Source of the DNA: an uncultured Methylophilus sp. | GTDB lineage: Bacteria > Pseudomonadota > Gammaproteobacteria > Burkholderiales > Methylophilaceae | Length of the DNA: 5,021 nt | Direction: 5' to 3' | NCBI GenBank assembly: GCA_936943315.1 | Contig: CAKZJM010000160.1 | Coordinates: forward strand, 1 to 5,021 | Shown here: positions 1 to 5,021 of the stretch, one piece after another | Position numbering within the stretch: the first letter of the stretch is position 1 | Layout of the letters: every line of letters begins with the position of its first letter | Position numbers and translations under genes: made by a program | The notes under the pieces: generated by a model | What the model was told of the DNA's origin: nothing | The model's input: only the letters and a program-made list of their open reading frames with translations | Database searches by the model: none

Positions 1-1826
1 AACATCTCCGCTTTCACCGTATGATCCGGGCAGGCCCGGTAGCCAGGGGCCGGGCGGATACCTTTGTATTGCTCTTTGATCAGGGCTTCATTGCTTAAGT
101 CTTCGTCTGCGGCATAGCCCCACAGGTCTTTACGCACACGCTCGTGCATGTACTCGGCGAAGGCTTCCGCCAGCCGATCCGCCAGTGACTTGAACATGAT
201 GGCGTTGTAGTCGTCATGATTCTTTTCGTAGTCGGCCAGGCGTTTTTCCATGCCCAGGCCAGCAGTCACGGCAAACAGGCCGATATAATCATCAGTGCCT
301 TTGGGCGCGATAAAGTCGGCGATGCATTGATTGGGGCGGGCAATACCGTCGATAACTGGTTTTTGCGTTTGCTGGCGCATGCCGTACCAGGTCAGGGCGA
401 CCTGGCTGCGGGTGTCGTCGGTGTAAATTTCGATATCGTCGCTGTTCACCTGGTTGGCGGGCAGCAAAGCGATCACGCCGTTCGCACTTAACCAGCGGCC
501 ATCGATGATGCGCTTGAGCATGACCTGCGCTTCGGCAAACACTTTGGTGGCGGCTTCGCCGACGACTTCATCTTTTAAAATCGCTGGATAAAAACCGGCC
601 AGGTCCCAGGTTTGGAAGAAGGGGCCCCAGTCGATATATTGCGCGATGAGGGCGAGGTCGATATTTTTGAACACACGGCGGCCAATGAATTTGGGTTTCA
701 CCGGCGCAGCAGGGCCAGTAAATTCCAGTTTGGCAGCGTTGGCACGTGCATCGGCCAGGCTCAGCATGGGCACGCCTTTTTTGTTGGCATGCTGGTGACG
801 CGCTTTTTCGTAATCGGCCTGAATCTCGGCTAAATAAGCACCACGTGTTTCCGGCGTGAGCAGGTTTTGCATGACGCTGACTGAACGTGAGGCATCTGGC
901 ACGTAGATGACCGGGCCTTCGTAGTTAGGCGCAATTTTCACCGCGGTATGCGCACGTGAAGTGGTGGCACCGCCGATCAGCAATGGCGTCTGGTTTTCGA
1001 CAAAGTGCGGGTCGCGTTGCATTTCTTTGGCGATATAAGCCATTTCTTCGAGCGATGGCGTGATCAGGCCACTCAACCCGATGATGTCAGCGTTTTCGCG
1101 CTTGGCCATCTCCAGAATTTCAGCGGCGGGCACCATGACGCCCATGTTCACCACTTCGAAGTTGTTACACTGCAACACGACGGAAACAATATTCTTGCCG
1201 ATGTCGTGCACATCGCCTTTCACCGTAGCGATCACTACTTTGCCTTTGGGCTTGGCGACCATGCCGGTGCGGCGTTCTTCGGCAGCTTTTTCTTCTTCAA
1301 TAAACGGGATCAGGTGCGCCACGGCGGATTTCATCACGCGGGCAGATTTCACCACTTGCGGCAGGAACATCTTGCCCTGGCCGAACAGATCACCGACCAC
1401 ATTCATGCCATCCATCAGCGGGCCTTCAATCACGTGAATCGGCCGGCCGCCCTTGCTCATGATATCCTGACGCACTTCTTCAGTATCGGCGACGATAAAG
1501 TCGGTAATGCCATGCACCAGGGCATATTCGAGACGTTTGTTGGCAGGCACCGGATTCTCTGGGGTGCCGCGCCAGGCCAGTGTGGCTTCGGCTTTTTTGC
1601 CACCGGCGACCAGTGTGCCGGCGATCTCGATCATGCGCTCGGTCGCGGCCAAGGGATTGTCCGGGTCGACGACACGGTTAAGCACCACATCTTCCACACG
1701 CTCACGCAACTCCGGCTCAATGTCGTCATACACACCAACCATCCCGGCATTCACAATCCCCATGGTCATGCCCGCCTGGATGGCGTGGTAGAGGAACACG
1801 GTATGAATGGCTTCACGCGCAGGCTC
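1..1826 (-). CDS. metH: Methionine synthase MetH, C-terminal part in a shifted frame, cut by the window edge
   Basis: This is the continuation of metH in a different frame. Codons run from 1824-1826 to 3-5 with no stop, giving 608 codons. It begins EPAREAIHTVFLYHAI, exactly where the N-terminal part loses homology. Next come the end of the folate barrel (MGIVNAG, VYDDIEPELRERVEDVVLNR) and the cap region. The cobalamin domain follows, with DVHDIG (cobalt-ligand His at 1206-1208), SGLITPS (about 1053-1075) and LIGGATTS. The reactivation domain starts near DASRSV (about 880-900) and runs through YIDWGPFF, RPNQCIADFIAPK, DDYNAIM and LADRLAEAFAEY. It ends with the S-adenosylmethionine-binding RPAPGY motif (39-56). 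Compared with the E. coli enzyme as I recall it, roughly 70-80 C-terminal residues lie beyond the left edge. This part has no start of its own: the first in-frame ATGs (1767-1769, 1761-1763) lie inside conserved sequence with no ribosome site. All checked motifs are intact, so decay is either very recent or absent. Confidence 0.92.
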
Positions 1827-1830
1827 CGCG
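1813..1830 (-). other. metH: Frameshift lesion in metH (inferred 5-nt deletion)
   Basis: On the minus strand the sequence reads CGC GGA GCC TGC GCG TGA from 1830 to 1813. The family expects Arg-Gly-Asn-(Glu/Asp)-Pro-x-Arg-Glu-Ala here, and the shifted frame supplies Glu-Pro-Ala-Arg-Glu-Ala starting at 1826. Restoring both Gly and Asn requires five extra bases between 1827 and 1826, or an equivalent position one base away. Because two conserved residues are missing as well as the frame, a physical deletion explains it better than ribosomal slippage. The lesion sits just after a short tandem AGCTTC repeat (the Ser-Phe-Ser-Phe codons). The sequence alone cannot tell a true mutation from a sequencing or assembly error. 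Confidence 0.85.
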
Positions 1831-3567
1831 GAAGCTGAAGCTGACATTGGACACCCCACCAGAGATCCGCGCATACGGCAGGTTTTGCTTGATCCAGCGC
1901 GTAGCTTCGATAAAGTCGACTGCGTAGTTGTTATGCTCTTCAATGCCGGTGGCAATGGCGAAAATATTGGGGTCAAAGATAATGTCTTCTGGCGGGAAGC
2001 CCTGGCCGACCAGCAAGTCATACGCGCGTTTACAGATTTCGGTTTTGCGCGCAAACGTATCGGCCTGGCCTTTTTCGTCAAACGCCATTACCACCACTGC
2101 GGCGCCATAGCGCTGGCACAGTTTGGCCTGGCGTAAAAACTCCGCTTCGCCTTCTTTCATCGAAATGGAGTTAACGATGGCCTTGCCTTGCACGCACTTG
2201 AGGCCCGCCTCAATCACCGCCCATTTTGAGGAGTCGATCATGATGGGCACGCGGGCGATATCCGGCTCGGAGGCCACCAGGTTGAGGAAGTGGGTCATGG
2301 CCTTGACCGCGTCCAGCATGCCTTCGTCCATGTTAATGTCGATGACCTGCGCGCCATTTTCCACTTGCTGACGCGCCACACTGAGTGCTTCTTCGTACTG
2401 CTCGTTGATGATCATGCGCGCAAACGCCTTGGAGCCGGTCACGTTGGTCCGCTCACCGACGTTCACAAACAGCGACTGTTCATCAATCACAAACGGTTCC
2501 AGGCCAGACAACTTGGTGGTGACAGCTAACGCAGGCACCTGGCGTGGTGGCAGGTCTTTAATCGCGTTATAAATGGCGTTGATATGCGGTGGCGTCGTCC
2601 CGCAACAGCCACCGGCGATATTGATAAAGCCGCTTTGCGCAAACTCTTTCACCAGGCTGGAGGTCACATCCGGCGTTTCATCAAAACCAGTGTCTGACAT
2701 CGGGTTAGGCAACCCGGCGTTGGGGTAAATGCAGACAAACGTGTCAGCCACTTTGCTAAGTTCTTCAGCATAAGGGCGCATCAAAGTCGCACCTAGTGCG
2801 CAGTTGAGGCCGACAGTCAGAGGTTTCACGTGACGCACAGAGTGCCAGAAAGCGGTGACGGTCTGGCCGGAGAGAATACGGCCAGATGCATCGGTTACCG
2901 TGCCGGAAATCATGATGGGCCAGGTCTTGCCTTGCTCTTCAAAAAAGGTTTCGATGGCAAACAGGGCTGCTTTACAGTTCAGCGTATCAAAAATGGTTTC
3001 CACCATCAGGATATCGGCACCGCCTTCGACCAGGCCACGGATTTGCTCCAGGTAAGAAGCCACCAGCTGGTCAAAATTGACGTTACGCGCCGCCGGGTCG
3101 TTCACATCGGGTGAAATCGAAGCGGTTTTAGGGGTAGGCCCCAACGCGCCCGCGACAAAACGGGGCTTGTCCGGTGTGCTGTATTTGACGCAAGCCGCTT
3201 TCGCCAGCTTGGCGGCCTCGACGTTCATCTCATACACCAGGTGCGCCATGTGGTAATCGTCTTGCGCGACGCTGGTCGCACCAAAGGTGTTAGTTTCAAT
3301 GATATCGGCCCCAGCCGCCAGGTACTTCTCGTGAATCTCCTGGATCACGTGCGGCTGCGTCAGTGTGAGCAACTCGTTGTTGCCTTTGACAAACAGTTCA
3401 CGCTCGCCCGCCGGGCCTTGGAAATCCTTAAAACGCTCGCCACGGTAGTCGGCCTCAGTCAGCTTGTATTGCTGAATCATGGTTCCCATCGCACCATCCA
3501 GAATCAGGATGCGTTGGGACAAGGCTTCACGTAGCCATTGTTCAGTGGGGGAGACCGGCAGTGTCAT
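1813..3567 (-). CDS. metH: Methionine synthase MetH, N-terminal part, ended early by a frameshift
   Basis: This is the N-terminal half of cobalamin-dependent methionine synthase, which moves a methyl group from 5-methyltetrahydrofolate through cobalamin to homocysteine in the cytoplasm. Residues here are counted from the ATG at 3565-3567. The homocysteine module (about 15-345) shows LDGAMGTMIQ, ETNTFGAT, the zinc-binding cysteine of GLNCALG (C256) and the pair in GGCCGT (C321, C322). The folate TIM barrel (from about 355) shows NVGERTNVTGS, DINMDEGMLD, IDSSKW, FDPNIFAIATG and GGVSNVSFSFRG. The next codons read Ala-Cys-Ala-stop instead of the expected Asn-Glu/Asp-Pro-x-Arg-Glu, so the frame breaks at about residue 581. 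A TTG nine bases upstream (3574-3576) is in frame. I prefer the ATG, although neither start has a clear Shine-Dalgarno sequence. Alone, this product would lack the end of the folate barrel and the cap, cobalamin and reactivation modules, so it should not complete the reaction. Family identity is certain; whether the break is real is not. Confidence 0.93.
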   Translation of the reverse strand: MTLPVSPTEQWLREALSQRILILDGAMGTMIQQYKLTEADYRGERFKDFQGPAGERELFVKGNNELLTLTQPHVIQEIHEKYLAAGADIIETNTFGATSVAQDDYHMAHLVYEMNVEAAKLAKAACVKYSTPDKPRFVAGALGPTPKTASISPDVNDPAARNVNFDQLVASYLEQIRGLVEGGADILMVETIFDTLNCKAALFAIETFFEEQGKTWPIMISGTVTDASGRILSGQTVTAFWHSVRHVKPLTVGLNCALGATLMRPYAEELSKVADTFVCIYPNAGLPNPMSDTGFDETPDVTSSLVKEFAQSGFINIAGGCCGTTPPHINAIYNAIKDLPPRQVPALAVTTKLSGLEPFVIDEQSLFVNVGERTNVTGSKAFARMIINEQYEEALSVARQQVENGAQVIDINMDEGMLDAVKAMTHFLNLVASEPDIARVPIMIDSSKWAVIEAGLKCVQGKAIVNSISMKEGEAEFLRQAKLCQRYGAAVVVMAFDEKGQADTFARKTEICKRAYDLLVGQGFPPEDIIFDPNIFAIATGIEEHNNYAVDFIEATRWIKQNLPYARISGGVSNVSFSFRGACA

Positions 3568-3594
3568 GCGTATCAACTTGAAACGAAAAGCATT

Positions 3595-3603
3595 ATTTTA
3601 TCA
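3595..3603 (-). promoter_or_regulatory. Possible extended -10 promoter of metH
   Basis: Read on the minus strand, TGATAAAAT lies 28 bases upstream of the metH ATG. TAAAAT matches five of six positions of the sigma-70 -10 consensus and is preceded by the TGn extension. No good -35 hexamer lies at the expected distance (the bases there read GCAAGG). If used, the 5' leader would be only about 20 nt, too short for a riboswitch. This is a pattern match only. Confidence 0.3.
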
Positions 3604-3623
3604 CAAGCCCCCCGTGCCCTTGC

Positions 3624-3640
3624 CAGGCGGCCTGCGCCTG
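3624..3640. repeat. Small GC-rich inverted repeat between metH and lrgA
   Basis: CAGGCG (3624-3629) and CGCCTG (3635-3640) form a perfect 6-bp inverted repeat around a 5-nt loop. A competing pairing, GGCGG (3626-3630) with CCGCC (3647-3651), overlaps it. It lies upstream of the putative metH -10, so it may be an operator or simply chance in GC-rich DNA. No T-run follows on either strand, so it is not a recognisable intrinsic terminator. Confidence 0.3.
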
Positions 3641-3723
3641 TTGAAACCGCCATAAGACTGAAACAAATTGCATCGCATTCCTCAGGGTTGAAAGGGTAGG
3701 CGAATTAAAATAATGGCTTTAAC

Positions 3724-3753
3724 ATGCTGCTTTATTGCAAACACAAACAGCAT
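3724..3753. promoter_or_regulatory. Inverted repeat upstream of lrgA, possible operator
   Basis: ATGCTG (3724-3729) and CAGCAT (3748-3753) form a perfect 6-bp inverted repeat with an 18-nt AT-rich spacer. It ends 18 bases before the lrgA ATG, in the region where the promoter or leader should be. Half-sites with this spacing could bind a dimeric regulator or fold in the leader mRNA. Homologous lrgAB operons are often regulated (for example by LytSR-type two-component systems or LysR-type CidR), but no regulator gene is in the window. The link is speculative. Confidence 0.25.
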
Positions 3754-3761
3754 AAATAGGT

Positions 3762-3766
3762 GAAGG
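3762..3766 (+). promoter_or_regulatory. Ribosome binding site deciding the lrgA start
   Basis: GAAGG at 3762-3766 lies five bases before the ATG at 3772-3774, a normal Shine-Dalgarno spacing. Two in-frame GTG codons at 3760 and 3766 lie on either edge of this motif and have no comparable site upstream, so ATG 3772 is the preferred start. Confidence 0.55.
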
Positions 3767-3771
3767 TGCAC

Positions 3772-4140
3772 ATGATTTCCGGCTTGGTTCAACTCTTTTT
3801 ATGGCAAGGCCTGGGCGAACTGCTCAGCAAATTCTTTTTACCCGGCATCCCTGGCCCGGTGCTTGGCTTGTTACTCCTGCTGGCCTTTTTATGCCTGCGC
3901 GGTCAGGTCGATAGCGATTTAGCCATGGTCGCAGACAGCTTCCGCCAGCATCTGGGGTTATTGTTTGTGCCCGCCTCGGTCGGCGTTTTGCTGTTTTTGC
4001 CTGAACTGCAAACGCATGCCATGGCGGTCGGCACCGCCCTACTGGTCAGCGTCATCCTCACCATTGCCGTGACGGCGATTGTGCTCAAAGTGTTCTGGTA
4101 TGTATCCCTCAAGCGCAGCAAGGGGCACCGTCATGAATAA
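3772..4140 (+). CDS. lrgA: LrgA/CidA-family holin-like membrane protein
   Basis: A 122-residue inner-membrane protein of the LrgA/CidA (YohJ) family, close to the usual length of about 115-135. Four hydrophobic segments are visible: about 3-20; 23-42 with the signature PGIPGPVLGLLLLL; 60-76 with the conserved LGLLFVPASVGVL; and 86-110. A basic tail follows (KRSKGHRHE). The family was first described as holin-like and linked to murein hydrolase export and cell death in Staphylococcus. Related LrgA/LrgB pairs in Bacillus, Streptococcus and chloroplasts (PLGG1 is a fusion) move small organic acids such as pyruvate or glycolate/glycerate. Which role applies here cannot be read from the sequence. 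It is followed after 11 bases by lrgB, its usual partner, clearly in one operon. The start is set by the GAAGG site; a GTG four codons upstream is the alternative. Its 3' end overlaps the first copy of a short tandem duplication. Confidence 0.88.
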   Translation: MISGLVQLFLWQGLGELLSKFFLPGIPGPVLGLLLLLAFLCLRGQVDSDLAMVADSFRQHLGLLFVPASVGVLLFLPELQTHAMAVGTALLVSVILTIAVTAIVLKVFWYVSLKRSKGHRHE

Positions 4141-4160
4141 AGGGGCTAGTCATGAATAAA
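4120..4160 (+). repeat. Tandem duplication of about 20 bp carrying an RBS and ATG at the lrgA-lrgB junction
   Basis: Two adjacent copies share AAGGGGC, then two or three differing bases (acc or ta), then GTCATGAATAAA. Copy 1 starts at 4120, copy 2 at 4140, and their ATGs are at 4133 and 4152. Each copy has a purine-rich Shine-Dalgarno (AGGGG) seven or six bases before its ATG. Copy 1 lies in the last codons and stop of lrgA. Its ATG opens a short frame, MNKGASHE, that stops at 4157-4159, just inside lrgB. Copy 2 provides the true lrgB start. The likely origin is an ancestral overlapping lrgA stop/lrgB start that was duplicated, moving lrgB about 19 bases downstream. Confidence 0.8.
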
Positions 4161-4892
4161 CGCATCCCGATTTCCGAGATCTGGGTTTACCTTTCCGGCG
4201 ACCCCTTATTTGCCCTGATTATCACCCTGGCCACCTACCAGCTAGGCTACCTGCTATATGTGCGCGCCAAACGCCATCCGCTGGTCAACCCGGTGGCGAT
4301 TTCGGTGATTGCCACTTGCATCATCATCGACCTGCTCGACATGCCTTATGAAAAATATTTCGAAGGCGCGCAGTTTGTGCACTTTTTACTGGGCACGGCC
4401 ACCGTGGCTCTGGCGGTGCCGATTTACCATGGCTTCAAGCGCATGCAAGGCAAAATCTTCCATATCTGGATTGCACTCACAGCGGGCAGCACCGTCTCCA
4501 TTGTCAGCGCAGTCGCCATCGCCAAACTCATGGGCGCCACTGACAATATCGTCGGCAGCATGTATGCCAAATCGGTCACGGCACCGATTGCCATGGGCAT
4601 TGCCGAGCGGTTAAACGTTTCACCTACCCTCACCGCGGTGTTTACCGTCATCACCGGCATGCTAGGCGCCATTCTCGCGCCGTATATCCTCAATGCAGTC
4701 AAAGTGCAGCAATGGTGGATACGCGGCACAGCGATTGGCGTCGGTGCGCATGGGCTGGGGATTACACGGGCATTTAGCGTGAATGAAGAAGCAGGGATTT
4801 ATGCCAGCATGGCGATGGGGCTGAATGGTGTGATTAGCGCGATAGGATTGCCGATAGTGTTGACTTATTTACGGCCACATTTGGGGTTTTAG
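4152..4892 (+). CDS. lrgB: LrgB/CidB-family membrane protein
   Basis: A 246-residue polytopic inner-membrane protein of the LrgB/CidB (YohK) family, slightly longer than the usual 225-235. Family signatures appear in order: YEKYFEGAQFVHFLLGTATVALAVPIY (residues 66-92, described here by its key positions YF, GA, LLG, ATVALAVP), YAKSVTAPIAMGIAE (138-152), TGMLGAILAP (168-177) and GAHGLGITRAF (198-208) followed by NEEAG. About seven or more hydrophobic stretches are spread over roughly 18-36, 46-63, 76-92, 104-126, 145-150, 158-182 and 219-240. LrgB works with LrgA. Depending on lineage the pair is described as an antiholin-like or autolysis-controlling module, or as a transporter of small carboxylates. 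The start at 4152 has AGGGG six bases upstream; an out-of-frame duplicate start lies at 4133. The N-terminus (MNKRIPISEIWVYLSGDPLF) fits the family. Nothing looks damaged. Confidence 0.9.
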   Translation: MNKRIPISEIWVYLSGDPLFALIITLATYQLGYLLYVRAKRHPLVNPVAISVIATCIIIDLLDMPYEKYFEGAQFVHFLLGTATVALAVPIYHGFKRMQGKIFHIWIALTAGSTVSIVSAVAIAKLMGATDNIVGSMYAKSVTAPIAMGIAERLNVSPTLTAVFTVITGMLGAILAPYILNAVKVQQWWIRGTAIGVGAHGLGITRAFSVNEEAGIYASMAMGLNGVISAIGLPIVLTYLRPHLGF

Positions 4893-5021
4893 GTCTTTTG
4901 GAAAATAATCGGCATTAACTCGCAGTATTGGAATTCAACGCAGATTTTTTCGCCTTTAGGCGAGTTACTTTCTGTTGCTTGCCCCACAGAAAGTAACCAA
5001 AGAAGAGGGCACCCAGCCATC
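4893..5021. other. Non-coding tail after lrgB
   Basis: Apart from the double palindrome and its conserved-looking right flank (CCAAAGAAGAGGGCACCC, 4997-5014), I see no gene in this stretch. A terminator for lrgAB is not evident: no GC-rich hairpin followed by a T-run occurs before the window ends. Confidence 0.5.
4950..4997. repeat. Double-palindrome intergenic element
   Basis: Two palindromes abut in the non-coding DNA after lrgB. The first is TCGCCT-TT-AGGCGA (4950-4963, perfect). The second is a perfect 12-bp inverted repeat, GTTACTTTCTGT (4964-4975) and ACAGAAAGTAAC (4986-4997), around a 10-nt loop. A T-run lies before the first palindrome rather than after it, and no T-run follows the second, so it is not a standard plus-strand terminator. 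From memory, very similar sequence (stem TTACTTTCTTTT/AAAAGAAAGTAA, then CCAAAGAAAAGGGCACCC) recurs between genes in many betaproteobacteria. I therefore call it a dispersed repeat, though only one copy is visible here. Confidence 0.65.

Larger units (their letters stand above)
3577..3759. other. metH-lrgA divergent intergenic region
   Basis: This spacer must hold the promoters of both divergent transcripts. Besides the putative metH -10 and the two inverted repeats, a weak plus-strand pair, TTGAAA (3688-3693) and TAATGG (3711-3716) spaced by 17, could serve lrgA but is a poor match. I looked for a B12 box (GCCACTG-like) on the metH strand and saw none. No tRNA or small coding frame with a ribosome site is apparent. 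Confidence 0.5.

Noticed and set aside
1813..1830. Programmed ribosomal frameshift in metH
   Set aside because: There is no slippery heptamer or typical +1 shift site, MetH is not known to use frameshifting, and two conserved residues are missing at the join, which points to deleted bases.
1005..1838. Long plus-strand open frame of 277 codons opposite metH
   Set aside because: It lies wholly antisense to conserved MetH coding sequence, has a His/Phe-rich low-complexity composition typical of a shadow frame, and resembles no family I know.
3568..3771. Cobalamin or SAM riboswitch in front of metH
   Set aside because: I saw no B12-box-like sequence on the metH strand, and the likely -10 element leaves a leader of only about 20 nt.
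4950..4997. Intrinsic terminator for lrgAB
   Set aside because: Hairpins are present, but the only T-run precedes them in the plus direction and an A-rich tract follows on the minus strand, so the required hairpin-plus-T-run order is missing on both strands.
4892..5020. Small minus-strand open frame (about 43 codons, from ATG near 5018-5020) across the palindromes
   Set aside because: It is made almost entirely of the palindromic repeat, has no visible ribosome site within the window, and looks like translation of a non-coding element.

Overview
This window is ordinary bacterial chromosome, and the encoded proteins look proteobacterial. The close match of MetH to the gamma/beta-proteobacterial family, the moderately GC-rich codon use, and the style of the palindromic repeat at the right edge suggest a betaproteobacterium, perhaps a methylotroph of the Methylophilaceae. 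That taxonomic placement is inference from recollection and was not tested by any search.

The left 3.57 kb is occupied on the minus strand by metH, the cobalamin-dependent methionine synthase. The gene is cut by the left window edge, so roughly the last 70-80 codons are missing. It is also interrupted. The frame is perfect from the start near 3567 down to about 1827, where the conserved end of the folate barrel shifts frame and hits a TGA at 1813-1815. The rest of the protein resumes at once in another frame and is open for 608 codons to the window edge. Comparison with the family consensus at this point indicates a loss of 5 nt (a Gly-Asn pair less one base). This is either a real inactivating deletion or a sequence/assembly error.

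An intergenic stretch of about 200 bases (3568-3771) separates metH from a divergent two-gene operon on the plus strand. It contains a plausible extended -10 element for metH and two small inverted repeats. I see no B12-box-like sequence in it.

The operon encodes an LrgA/CidA-family membrane protein (3772-4140) and an LrgB/CidB-family membrane protein (4152-4892), which normally act as a pair in the inner membrane. The junction between the two genes carries a tandem duplication of about 20 bp. It contains a Shine-Dalgarno sequence and an ATG, so lrgB appears to have two translation-initiation copies in a row.

The last 129 bases (4893-5021) hold no gene. They contain a compact element of two adjacent palindromes that looks like a dispersed intergenic repeat. 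I found no convincing new multi-gene system. The points worth a second look are the metH lesion, the duplicated initiation region and the palindromic element.
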